DNA of 64,000 nt from FEN-299 sp963717945. GTDB lineage: Bacteria > Acidobacteriota > Vicinamibacteria > Vicinamibacterales > Fen-181. Shown here in pieces: positions 8,550-17,396 of this stretch (position 1 is the first letter of the stretch; each line of letters begins with the position of its first letter). A program made the translations under genes and the position numbers. The notes under the pieces were generated by a model, which was not told where the DNA came from, made no database searches, and saw nothing but the letters and a program-made list of their open reading frames with translations. The stretch lies in the NCBI GenBank assembly GCA_963717945.1, contig CAVQXT010000003.1, positions 1 through 64,000 of the forward strand, in the 5' to 3' direction.

Positions 8550-9520
8550 GAGACCACGCGCGTGCCGCCGCCGGCTCGGCTCGCCGCTCGAGATTCGGGA
8601 TCGCGATCGCGTGCGCCGCGCTGGGGGCGGTGCTCGCCTCGTGCGGCCAGCCGATCACGGCCGGCGAGGACGCCGGCCCTACACCGGGAAGTAGCGCGGG
8701 CCTCCTGGCCCGCGGACATCCCACCGGGCCGGCGCGGCGCATCGTGTCGATCGTGCCGGCGGTGACCGAGATGCTCTTCGCCATCGGGGCTGGGCCGCAG
8801 GTCGTGGCCGTCAGCAGCTTCGACAACTGGCCGCCCGACGCGCGCTCGCTCACGCGGGTCGGCGCCCTGCTCGACCCGGACATCGAGCGGATCCTGCGGC
8901 TTCGTCCCGACCTCGTCATCGTCTACGGCACGCAGTCGGAGGTCGAGACCAAGCTGACGCGCGCGGGGATCCCGACGTTTCCCTACGTGCTGGGGGGCCT
9001 CGACAATCTCATGGCCACCATCCGCCGGCTCGGTCCGCTCGTCGGGCGCGCGGCCGAGGCCGACCAGGTGGCAAACCGGCTGCAGGCGCGGTTCGACGCC
9101 ATCCGGGCGCGCGTCGCCGGAACGCGGCGCCCGCGAACGCTGCTCGTCTTCGGCCACGAGCCGGGCACGCTGCGGGCGATCGACGCCAGCGGCGGGGTCG
9201 GGTTCCTCAGCGACATCGTGGCGCTCTCCGGCGGCGACAACGTGTTCGGCTCCGAGAAGCGCGAGTCGGTGCGGGTCGGCACCGAATCGATCCTGGCCGC
9301 GGCGCCCGAGGTGATTATCGACATCCACTACGGCCACACGCTCAGCCCGGAGCAGATCGACAGGGATCGGGCGGCATGGAACACGCTGTCGGCCGTGCCC
9401 GCGGTGCAGATGGGCCGGGTCGCGCTGCTGGTGGGAGACCAGTTCGTGGTGCCGGGGCCCAGGCTAGCCGATGCCGCCGAGGCAATCGCGGACATCATCC
9501 ACCCTGTCCGCCGGCGCTAA
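8546..9520 (+). CDS. btuF: B12-binding periplasmic lipoprotein of the ABC importer
   Basis: Substrate-binding protein of 324 residues that delivers cobalamin to BtuCD. The N-terminus has a lipobox (LASC, Cys33), so it is probably a lipoprotein. The periplasmic-binding core starts at RRIVSIVPAVTEMLFAIG and includes SSFDNWPP, DLVIVYG and an FGHEPGTLRAID-type hinge region. Between the lipid anchor and the core, residues 37-57 (about 8656-8716) are encoded by a copy of the dispersed GCCGGCGAGGACGCCGGC / CCTCCTGG hairpin repeat in frame, giving a repeat-derived linker. A long palindrome follows the stop at once. Confidence 0.9.
   Translation: MRDHARAAAGSARRSRFGIAIACAALGAVLASCGQPITAGEDAGPTPGSSAGLLARGHPTGPARRIVSIVPAVTEMLFAIGAGPQVVAVSSFDNWPPDARSLTRVGALLDPDIERILRLRPDLVIVYGTQSEVETKLTRAGIPTFPYVLGGLDNLMATIRRLGPLVGRAAEADQVANRLQARFDAIRARVAGTRRPRTLLVFGHEPGTLRAIDASGGVGFLSDIVALSGGDNVFGSEKRESVRVGTESILAAAPEVIIDIHYGHTLSPEQIDRDRAAWNTLSAVPAVQMGRVALLVGDQFVVPGPRLADAAEAIADIIHPVRRR
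8656..8716. repeat. Dispersed hairpin repeat inside the btuF coding sequence
   Basis: GCCGGCGAGGACGCCGGCCCTACA and GCGGGCCTCCTGGCCCGCGGA hairpins, the same pair seen between genes elsewhere in the window, lie in frame in the linker after the btuF lipobox. The linker can tolerate the insertion because it precedes the folded domain. Confidence 0.75.
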
Positions 9521-9596
9521 TTGGATCGGGACGAATTTCAGTTTCTGCCATCATCGCGCGGTGGTGGCAGAAACTGAAATTCGTCCCGATCGAATT
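9519..9596. repeat. 78-bp near-perfect palindrome
   Basis: Two 39-nt arms pair around 9557/9558 with one mismatch and two G-T wobbles. The arms contain GGGACGAATTTCAGTTTCTG. It sits between the convergent btuF and 9603-9986 genes, starting on the btuF stop codon. It could be a bidirectional terminator or a small palindromic mobile element related to REP-type repeats. No transposase is in the window. Confidence 0.9.
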
Positions 9597-9602
9597 GACC
9601 TG

Positions 9603-9986
9603 CTACTTCTTGCGGAACTGCGCAAGCAGATCGATCCCGCTGCCGTAGTGCTGGAACGGAAACGGCGTGACGGCGTTCAGGATTTCCTGGTGTGTGACGC
9701 CGCCCCATTTCACCGGCCCGACCGTGGACAGGTCGAAGTCCTTGAAGAACTCGATGGCCGGGCGCGTGCCGTACACGTTGACGAAGAACTCCAGGCGCAT
9801 CCCGCTCCCGGGAGCGGGCGGGAGCGCCGGGACGTCCTTCAGTTGCTGCCTGATCTGCTTGAGCGACACTCCCATCGACTCGGGCGTGGGCTGGGTGCTC
9901 TGCGGCTGAGCCTGAATCCCCAGCGCGGGCGAGGCGAGGAGGAGCCCGACCCCGACGACGGCGGCCAGTCGATGTACGCGCGTCAT
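9603..9986 (-). CDS. Small exported protein of unknown function
   Basis: Protein of 127 residues with a clean signal peptide (MTRVHRLAAVVGVGLLLASPALG). The mature part is small and soluble, with LKDVPALPPAPGSGMRLEFF and a TPFPFQHYGSGIDLL stretch near the C-terminus. I recognise no family. It is the last gene of the minus-strand run after iscX, only 7 bp away, so it may be co-transcribed with the ISC operon. The long palindrome lies just after its stop. Confidence 0.75.
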   Translation of the reverse strand: MTRVHRLAAVVGVGLLLASPALGIQAQPQSTQPTPESMGVSLKQIRQQLKDVPALPPAPGSGMRLEFFVNVYGTRPAIEFFKDFDLSTVGPVKWGGVTHQEILNAVTPFPFQHYGSGIDLLAQFRKK

Positions 9987-9993
9987 AGTGACC

Positions 9994-10200
9994 TCAGGCC
10001 TGCTGGTCCTTCCACTCCTCGTACCAGGCCATCTGGATCGCCTCCAGCCTGGCCTCGTTCGAGGACGATGGATCGTCCCTGAACCTCGGAAGCTGCAAAA
10101 CCCATTCCCGCATCTCCGTGAATCGCACCGTCAGCGGGTCGATGCCAGGATGGGCTTCGACTAATGCTATGCCAATTTCCTCGGCGTCGGTCCACCGCAT
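9994..10200 (-). CDS. iscX: Fe-S cluster assembly accessory protein IscX
   Basis: Small acidic protein of 68 residues matching IscX (YfhJ) along its length: MRWTDAEEIG at the start, HPGIDPLTVRF in the middle, the tryptophan-containing MREWVLQL and the C-terminal MAWYEEW. In known systems IscX binds IscS and tunes iron and frataxin effects on cluster synthesis. It overlaps the end of fdx by 34 bases and completes a canonical ISC operon. Confidence 0.9.
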   Translation of the reverse strand: MRWTDAEEIGIALVEAHPGIDPLTVRFTEMREWVLQLPRFRDDPSSSNEARLEAIQMAWYEEWKDQQA

Positions 10201-10619
10201 TTGACGACCTCGTGACGCGGCTCCCCCGGCCCAGCCGAAGGGTCAGTGCGCCTGCCGAGCCGGATTCCGCCGCCTTCTTCCACGTAATTGCGCGTGTAGG
10301 ACGGGATCTCGCACTCGACGTCTCCCGTGACGACCGCCTGGCAGGCCAGGCGAGACTGCGGCGTGAGGTCCCAGGCCGTGTCGAGCCGGTCGGCCTCGAG
10401 TTCCTCGAGTTCGCTCAGGTGCTCGGCGCCCGCCCTCACGATGACGTGGCACGTGGTGCAGGCGGCGTTCCCGCCGCACGTATGCTCGAGCGGGAGCCCG
10501 ACGTTCAGCGCCACGTCGAGCAGCGACCCGGGCCGGCCGTGGTGCTGGTACGGCATCGCGGCCAGGTCGACCTCGTACGCCCGCCGCTCGCCGTTCAGAA
10601 TGAAGACTACTCGCGGCAT
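10167..10619 (-). CDS. fdx: ISC-type [2Fe-2S] ferredoxin
   Basis: Electron donor for Fe-S cluster assembly, 150 residues. The cluster ligands are visible as C-GGNAAC-TTC (CGGNAACTTC near 48-57) and a later Cys in RLACQA near 91, the adrenodoxin-like spacing. The C-terminus extends about 30 residues beyond the usual end (GIRLGRRTDPSAGPGEPR) and overlaps iscX; the extension is probably poorly conserved. A hairpin repeat separates it from hscA. Confidence 0.9.
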   Translation of the reverse strand: MPRVVFILNGERRAYEVDLAAMPYQHHGRPGSLLDVALNVGLPLEHTCGGNAACTTCHVIVRAGAEHLSELEELEADRLDTAWDLTPQSRLACQAVVTGDVECEIPSYTRNYVEEGGGIRLGRRTDPSAGPGEPRHEVVKCGGPTPRKLA

Positions 10620-10630
10620 TCGAAGAACTC

Positions 10631-10708
10631 TGTAGTGGTTAGTGGCTAGTGGCTGGTAGCTGGTCGATCACGCGTGACACACTGACCACTAGCCACTGGC
10701 CACTACTC
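10631..10708. repeat. Hairpin repeat, TGGTCAGTGG type, between hscA and fdx
   Basis: Left words TAGTGGTTAGTGGCTAGTGG and right words CCACTAGCCACTGGCCACTA surround a TCACGCGTGA palindrome. The copy lies inside the ISC operon, so a processing or stabilising role is possible. Related copies lie at 1729, 22004 and 28950. Confidence 0.75.
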
Positions 10709-10713
10709 CACCT

Positions 10714-12567
<1,854 letters not shown>

Positions 12568-12581
12568 GGGCGCCGCCCTCG

Positions 12582-13280
12582 CTAGGCCTCGTCGCGTTCC
12601 CGGTTGGTCGCGGCGATCAGGTTCGCGATGTAGCTCCGCTCCTGGAGCAGGCCGCGGAGCGATTCGAGCGTGGCGCGCCGGACGTCGGGCGGGGCCTCCT
12701 CGTCGAGCTGCTTGTCCCACCGCTGGAAGAGCGACCCGAGCTGCGCCTCCTGGCGCGCCGCCCGCTCCTCGACCGGCCGCCGCGCGGCCTCCAGGCGGGC
12801 CCGCACCTCGCCGGCGGCGGCCCCGGCTTCGCGCGCGGCGCGGATCTCGTCGAGCTCCTCGTTGAGCGCGAAGACCTCCTCGAGGACGCCAGCCGGCAGC
12901 TCCGTCGCGTCCTGGTGCTGCCCGACGCCCGGCAGCCCCTCGAGCCTGAGCAGGTACTCCGCGCGGTCGAGCGGGTCCCGCAGCACGCGGTAGGCGTCGT
13001 TCAGGTACGACGCCCGCTCGAGGCTCGCCAGGCGCTCCTGCGCGGACGCGGTGTAGAAATAGTCCGGGTGGAACTGGCGGCTGAGCGCGCGAAAACGCCG
13101 CTCGAGGTCCTCGAGGTCGACGGCCAGCTTCCGCGGGAGACCGAAGAAGCTGAAGTAATCGCCGTGACGCGCCAGCGTCAGGATCCGCTCGCACTGGGGA
13201 CAGAAATGGACGTCCACCGGCGCGCCGGCCCCGCAATGGCGGCACGACTGCAGCGTCAACGTCCTCGTGTCGCTGGGCAC
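12582..13280 (-). CDS. hscB: J-domain co-chaperone HscB with N-terminal Cys4 zinc-finger-like motif
   Basis: Delivers IscU to HscA and stimulates its ATPase. The 232-residue protein has a J-domain with HPD at 71-73, then the HscB-specific helical domain (ASYLNDAYRVLRDPLDRAEY). The N-terminus adds two CxxC pairs (C13/C16 and C27/C30), a metal-binding motif found in eukaryotic HSCB but missing from E. coli HscB. The C-terminus is longer than in E. coli. It lies between iscA and hscA. Confidence 0.93.
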   Translation of the reverse strand: MPSDTRTLTLQSCRHCGAGAPVDVHFCPQCERILTLARHGDYFSFFGLPRKLAVDLEDLERRFRALSRQFHPDYFYTASAQERLASLERASYLNDAYRVLRDPLDRAEYLLRLEGLPGVGQHQDATELPAGVLEEVFALNEELDEIRAAREAGAAAGEVRARLEAARRPVEERAARQEAQLGSLFQRWDKQLDEEAPPDVRRATLESLRGLLQERSYIANLIAATNRERDEA

Positions 13281-13290
13281 GTCTCCTCCG

Positions 13291-13620
13291 CTATACCGTG
13301 AACGACGAGCCGCAGCCGCACGTGCTCTTGGCGTTCGGGTTCTGGAACACGAAGCCCTTGCTGAGCAGGCTGGTGTCGTAGTCGAGCACCGTGTGGTCCA
13401 GGTAGATCAGGCTCTTCTTGTCGATGAACAGGCGCGTGTTCTCGGGTCCGTCGATGACCTCGTCGCCGGCGCGCGGCCGGGTGTCCCACGCGAAGGTGTA
13501 GCTGAGGCCCGAGCACCCGCCGCCCTTCACGCCGACGCGCAGGCCGCCCTCGACCAGCCCCTGCTTGTCCATCAGCATCCGGATCCGCTTCGCCGCCGTT
13601 TCCGTCATCTGGATCGACAT
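13291..13620 (-). CDS. iscA: A-type Fe-S carrier IscA
   Basis: A-type carrier that receives Fe-S clusters and passes them to target proteins, 109 residues. The three conserved cysteines are present: C36 in GGGCSGLSY and C101/C103 in the C-terminal CGCGSSFTV. All are Cys codons, unlike HesB-like selenoproteins in some bacteria. It lies 11 bp upstream of hscB and is separated from iscU by about 160 bp of repeats. Confidence 0.93.
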   Translation of the reverse strand: MSIQMTETAAKRIRMLMDKQGLVEGGLRVGVKGGGCSGLSYTFAWDTRPRAGDEVIDGPENTRLFIDKKSLIYLDHTVLDYDTSLLSKGFVFQNPNAKSTCGCGSSFTV

Positions 13621-13669
13621 GAGTTCCTCTGAACCGGCTTACGCCTCACGGCTTACGCCTTACGCTGCT

Positions 13670-13750
13670 GCGCAGGGCTGAAGCCCTGCGCTATCTGTCG
13701 TTCTGCGCCCCACCACCTGCAGCAGATAGCGCAGGCCTTCAGGCCTGCGC
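13670..13750. repeat. Inverted pair of GCGCAGG hairpins between iscU and iscA
   Basis: Element 13670-13697 (GCGCAGGGCTGAAGCCCTGC then GCTATCTG) faces an inverted copy at 13723-13750 (CAGATAGCGCAGGCCTTCAG...). Each is itself a palindrome. The same paired arrangement occurs at 39183-39257 and 41094-41168, with single copies at 23483 and 51785. The layout resembles bacterial interspersed mosaic elements and could modulate distal isc gene expression. Confidence 0.85.
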
Positions 13751-13778
13751 CTGCCGCCGCCTGCCTACTGCCTACTGC

Positions 13779-14183
13779 CTACTGTCCGTTTCCGTTCCCG
13801 TTTCCCTGCTTCCGCTTGTAGTCGGCGATGGCGGCGCGGATCGCGTCTTCGGCCAGCACCGAGCAGTGGATCTTGACCGGCGGCAGGCTCAGCTCGTTCA
13901 CGATGTCGACGTTCTTGATCTCGAGCGCCTGGTCGAGCGTCTTCCCCTTCAGCCACTCGGTGGCCAGGCTCGAGCTGGCGATGGCCGACCCGCAGCCGAA
14001 CGTCTTGAACTTCGCGTCGTCGATCACGCCGGTCGCCGGGTTGACCCTGACCTGCAGCTTCATCACGTCGCCGCACTCGGGCGCGCCGACCAGGCCGGTT
14101 CCCACCGTGGCGTCGTCTTTGGGCAGCGAGCCGACGTTGCGCGGGTTGTTGTAGTGTTCGATCACCTTCTCGGAATACGACAT
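13779..14183 (-). CDS. iscU: Fe-S scaffold protein IscU
   Basis: Scaffold on which IscS and ferredoxin assemble [2Fe-2S] clusters, 134 residues. Ligands C37, D39, C64, H106 and C107 are all present, and the HscA-recognition peptide LPPVK lies at 100-104. The C-terminus ends in a short GNGNGNGQ tail. The ATG at 14183 lies 2 bp after iscS ends. Confidence 0.96.
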   Translation of the reverse strand: MSYSEKVIEHYNNPRNVGSLPKDDATVGTGLVGAPECGDVMKLQVRVNPATGVIDDAKFKTFGCGSAIASSSLATEWLKGKTLDQALEIKNVDIVNELSLPPVKIHCSVLAEDAIRAAIADYKRKQGNGNGNGQ

Positions 14184-14185
14184 AT

Positions 14186-15379
14186 TCACGCGTCTCCCTT
14201 TTCCCGCGCGAACTCGTAGAGCGGCGACATCTCGCGCAGCCGCTTCACGACGGCCGACACCTTCCCGACGACGAAGTCGACCTCCTCCTCGGTGTTGAAG
14301 CGGCCGAGGCCGAAGCGGATCGACGAGTGGGCCAGGTCGTCGCCGGTGCCCAGCGCCTTCAGCACGTACGACGGCTCGAGCGTCGCCGACGTGCACGCCG
14401 ACCCCGACGACACGGCGATGTCGCTGATGCCCATCAGCAGCGACTCCCCTTCCACGTAGGCGAAGCTGACGTTCAGGTTGCCCGGCAGCCGGTGCTCCAT
14501 CGAGCCGTTGACGAAGATCTCGTCGAGGTTCCGGCGCAGCCCTTCGTTCAGCCGGTCCCTGAGCGCGGTCAGCCGCGCCGCCTCGGGCGCCAGCTCCTCG
14601 CGGCAGAGCGCCGCCGCCTTTCCAAAGCCGACGATGCCCGGGACGTTGAGCGTGCCGGACCGCATGCCGCGCTCGTGGCCGCCGCCGTCGATGATCGGCG
14701 TCAGCAGCACGCGCGGGTTCTTGCGACGAACGTAGAGCGCGCCGACCCCCTTCGGGCCGTAGATCTTGTGGGCCGACAGCGACGCCATGTCCACGTTCGA
14801 CGTGTTGACGTCAAGCGGCACCTTGCCGGCGGCCTGCACCGCGTCGGTGTGGAACAGCACGCCGCGCTCGCGCGTGATCCGGCCGATCTCGTCGATCGGC
14901 TGCAGCACGCCCACCTCGTTGTTCGCGGCCATGACGCTGACGAGGATCGTGCCGCCTGTGAGGGCGGCGCGAAGCCGATCGAGATCGACGAGCCCGTCGC
15001 CGTTCACCGGCAGGTAGGTCACCTCGAACCCGTCCTTCTCGAGGTGCTTGCAGGTGTCGAGCACCGCCTTGTGCTCGGTGACGACGGTGACGATGTGGCG
15101 GCCCTTCTCGCGATACATGAGCGCCGCGCCCTTGATCGCGAGGTTGTCCGACTCGGTGGCGCCGCTGGTGAAGACGATCTCCTTCGCCGTCGCGCCGATG
15201 AGTTCCGCCACCTGCTTGCGCGCGACCTCGACGGCCTCCTCGGCCTGCCACCCGAACGAGTGGTTCCGGCTGGCCGCGTTGCCGAACCGGTCGGTGAAAT
15301 ACGGCAGCATCGCCTCGAGCACGCGCGGGTCCACCGGCGTGGTGGCGTGGTTGTCCATGTAAATCGGGAGTTTCAGCAT
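14186..15379 (-). CDS. iscS: Cysteine desulfurase IscS
   Basis: PLP enzyme that takes sulfur from cysteine for Fe-S and thio-cofactor synthesis, 397 residues. The PLP lysine is K205 in LSAHKIYGPK and the catalytic loop cysteine is C329 in SSGSACTS, close to K206 and C328 of the E. coli enzyme. The ATG at 15379 follows iscR by 13 bp. In selenoprotein-making bacteria IscS-type enzymes may also supply selenium, which matters because two probable selenoproteins lie in this window. Confidence 0.96.
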   Translation of the reverse strand: MLKLPIYMDNHATTPVDPRVLEAMLPYFTDRFGNAASRNHSFGWQAEEAVEVARKQVAELIGATAKEIVFTSGATESDNLAIKGAALMYREKGRHIVTVVTEHKAVLDTCKHLEKDGFEVTYLPVNGDGLVDLDRLRAALTGGTILVSVMAANNEVGVLQPIDEIGRITRERGVLFHTDAVQAAGKVPLDVNTSNVDMASLSAHKIYGPKGVGALYVRRKNPRVLLTPIIDGGGHERGMRSGTLNVPGIVGFGKAAALCREELAPEAARLTALRDRLNEGLRRNLDEIFVNGSMEHRLPGNLNVSFAYVEGESLLMGISDIAVSSGSACTSATLEPSYVLKALGTGDDLAHSSIRFGLGRFNTEEEVDFVVGKVSAVVKRLREMSPLYEFAREKGDA

Positions 15380-15392
15380 GGCGGCACTCGGC

Positions 15393-15857
15393 TTATCGGG
15401 CGGCCGGGAGGCTCGAGAGCGGCGAACCCTCGGTGGCGACGTCCGGCATCGGGCTCTCCGACGCCATCTCCGACACGCTGCACGTCGCGAGCGCGGTGAT
15501 GATGCGTTCGCGGATCTTCCAGAGCGGGTCGCGGACGTTGCAGGTCGCAAACTGCCCGCAGCGTTCGTCGTGGACCGAGCAGGCGGTGACGGTGAGCGGG
15601 CCGTCGATGGCCTGGATGACGTCGGCGACCGAAATGGTCTCCGAATCCCGGGACAGGTGATACCCGCCGCGCGTGCCCTGCTGCGACGACAGCAGCCCGC
15701 GCCGGGCCAGTCGCTGCAGGACCTTCGCCATCAACTCGACGGGAATCGAATACTGCTCGGCGATCTCGCGGGCGCTCGACGACCCATGGCCCTCGCGAAG
15801 CGCGAGGTGCTTCATCGCTATCAGTGCGTAGTCGGCTTTCTTCGATAACCTGAGCAT
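15393..15857 (-). CDS. iscR: Rrf2-family Fe-S regulator IscR
   Basis: Transcription factor of about 154 residues that senses [2Fe-2S] status and controls the isc operon. A winged helix (MLRLSKKADYALIAMKHLAL; AEQYSIPVELMAKVLQRLAR; GTRGGYHLSR) is followed by three cysteines, C93, C100 and C106, in the cluster-binding loop. The ATG at 15857 starts the conserved sequence; a longer form from 15893 would overlap the operator. It is the first gene of iscRSUA-hscBA-fdx-iscX. Confidence 0.92.
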   Translation of the reverse strand: MLRLSKKADYALIAMKHLALREGHGSSSAREIAEQYSIPVELMAKVLQRLARRGLLSSQQGTRGGYHLSRDSETISVADVIQAIDGPLTVTACSVHDERCGQFATCNVRDPLWKIRERIITALATCSVSEMASESPMPDVATEGSPLSSLPAAR

Positions 15858-15895
15858 AAGCTTCGCCCTGCCCCCAGTGACGACGAGGGCCACAT

Positions 15896-15916
15896 ATACG
15901 ACCTCACCAGTCGTAT
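15896..15916 (-). promoter_or_regulatory. Candidate IscR/Rrf2 operator
   Basis: ATACGAC-N7-GTCGTAT is a perfect inverted repeat 38 bp upstream of the iscR start. Rrf2-family type 1 sites have the form ATA..GAC-N7-GTC..TAT, so this is a good fit for autoregulation of the isc operon. Confidence 0.72.
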
Positions 15917-15956
15917 TTTACGACGCTCCTGCCAGAAGGTCAAATCGCGCGGGAAT

Positions 15957-17123
15957 TCAATACCGGGTCATGGTCGGCTCGACCTGGTCGATCCACCGGT
16001 CGATGCCGCCCTGCAGGTTTCTCGCGCGGAACCCGGCGGCGCGCAGCAGCTCCACCGCCCGGACGCTCCGGATCCCGTAATGGCAATACACCACCACGTC
16101 CCTGGCGCTGTCGATCTCGGCCAGGCGGTCGGGGAGGTTGCCGAACGGAATCAGCACCGAATTCGGGAGTCGATTAATCTCGAATTCCATCGGCTCGCGC
16201 ACGTCCAGCAGCAGTGGCGCGTCGGGGCGGCCGAGCGCCCGCGACAGTTCCTCCGGCGAAATGTCGAAGTCCGCGGGCAGAGACGACGGCGCGGGCAGCG
16301 CCGTGCCGCAGAACTGCTCGTAGTCCTGGAGCTCCCGGATGCTGGGATGGTCGCCGCACACCGGGCATTCGGGGTCGCGCCGCAGGCGGACCTCGCGGAA
16401 CTTCATGGCGAGCGCGTCGAGGAGCAGCAGCCGGCCGGCCAGCGAGTCACCCGCCTTCAGGATCCGCTTGAGCGCCTCGGCCGCCTGGATCGTCCCGATG
16501 ATGCCGGGCAGCACGCCGAGCACGCCGCCCTCGGCGCAACTGGGCACGAGCCCCGACGGCGGAGGCTCCGGGTAGAGGCAGCGGTAGCAGGGGCCGTCCG
16601 CGGTCGCGAAGATCGAAACCTGCCCTTCGAAGCGGAAGACGCTGCCGTAGACGTACGGCCTCCGCGTCAGCACGCAGGCGTCGTTGACGAGGTACCGCGT
16701 CGGGAAATTGTCGGTGCCGTCGACGACCACGTCGTAGCGGGCGACGAGGTCGAGCGCGTTCGCCGAGGACAGCGCGACGGCGTGCGTCTCGACGCGGACC
16801 TCCGGGTTGATCGCCTCCAGCCTCTCGCGGGCCGACTCGACCTTCGGCCGGCCGACGTCGCCTGTCATGTGCAGGAGCTGGCGCTGGAGGTTGCTGATGT
16901 CGACGACGTCGAAGTCCACGACGCCGATGGTGCCGACGCCGGCCGCCGCGAGGTACATGGCGGCGGGGGACCCGAGGCCGCCGGCGCCGACGCACAGCAC
17001 CCTGGCCGATCGGATCGCCAGCTGCCCCGCGAGGCCGACTTCGGGCAGCACGAGGTGGCGACTGTATCGCCGGAGCTCGTCGGGCGAGAGCGCGGCCGGG
17101 CCGGTTCGGACCTCTTGCGCCAT
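15957..17123 (-). CDS. moeB: MoeB/ThiF-type adenylyltransferase with C-terminal rhodanese domain
   Basis: E1-like enzyme that adenylates the C-terminus of a sulfur-carrier protein (MoaD/ThiS type), fused to a sulfurtransferase, 388 residues. The nucleotide loop VGAGGLGSP is near 45-53; zinc cysteines are CYRC and CPVCGDH; the activating Cys region is PPSGLVPSCAEGG. The rhodanese domain (about 290-388) has the active-site loop VVYCHYGIRS. It lies upstream of iscR on the same strand, and IscS could supply its persulfide. The physiological carrier is not identifiable here. Confidence 0.9.
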   Translation of the reverse strand: MAQEVRTGPAALSPDELRRYSRHLVLPEVGLAGQLAIRSARVLCVGAGGLGSPAAMYLAAAGVGTIGVVDFDVVDISNLQRQLLHMTGDVGRPKVESARERLEAINPEVRVETHAVALSSANALDLVARYDVVVDGTDNFPTRYLVNDACVLTRRPYVYGSVFRFEGQVSIFATADGPCYRCLYPEPPPSGLVPSCAEGGVLGVLPGIIGTIQAAEALKRILKAGDSLAGRLLLLDALAMKFREVRLRRDPECPVCGDHPSIRELQDYEQFCGTALPAPSSLPADFDISPEELSRALGRPDAPLLLDVREPMEFEINRLPNSVLIPFGNLPDRLAEIDSARDVVVYCHYGIRSVRAVELLRAAGFRARNLQGGIDRWIDQVEPTMTRY

Positions 17124-17382
17124 GCGGGAATCTTAGCGCGATTCGATGGACGCCGCGCTCATCATCCAATCTTGCGATCGTGCGATTGTGCGATCTGGCA
17201 ATCTGGTGAAGGTGCGATCGACCGGGCCGCACTTCGGAAGATCGCAAGATCGCACGATTCATGGCGGGGGTCTTCAAGCCCGCCTGCTACGACCGCTGGT
17301 AGTAGTTCGGGATTCCGGCAACACTCTACCGGGTTCTTGCCGGCTGTCCCCACCGTCGCACCTCCCACAGAAGTCCCTCGTC
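17124..17382. repeat. Intergenic region with GATCGTGCGAT-type inverted repeat
   Basis: About 17160-17265 contains words such as GCGATCGTGCGATTGTGCGA on the left and GATCGCAAGATCGCACGAT on the right, forming an imperfect hairpin. The rest, up to the ribosome-binding site of the receptor, shows a CCGGCAA...TTGCCGG hairpin near 17310-17345 but no riboswitch I recognise. No gene is seen. Confidence 0.5.
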
Positions 17383-17396
17383 AAAGGAGTCGCGCA

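Noticed and set aside
13291..13620. HesB-like selenoprotein
   Set aside because: All three conserved positions of this IscA are ordinary Cys codons and no in-frame UGA occurs.
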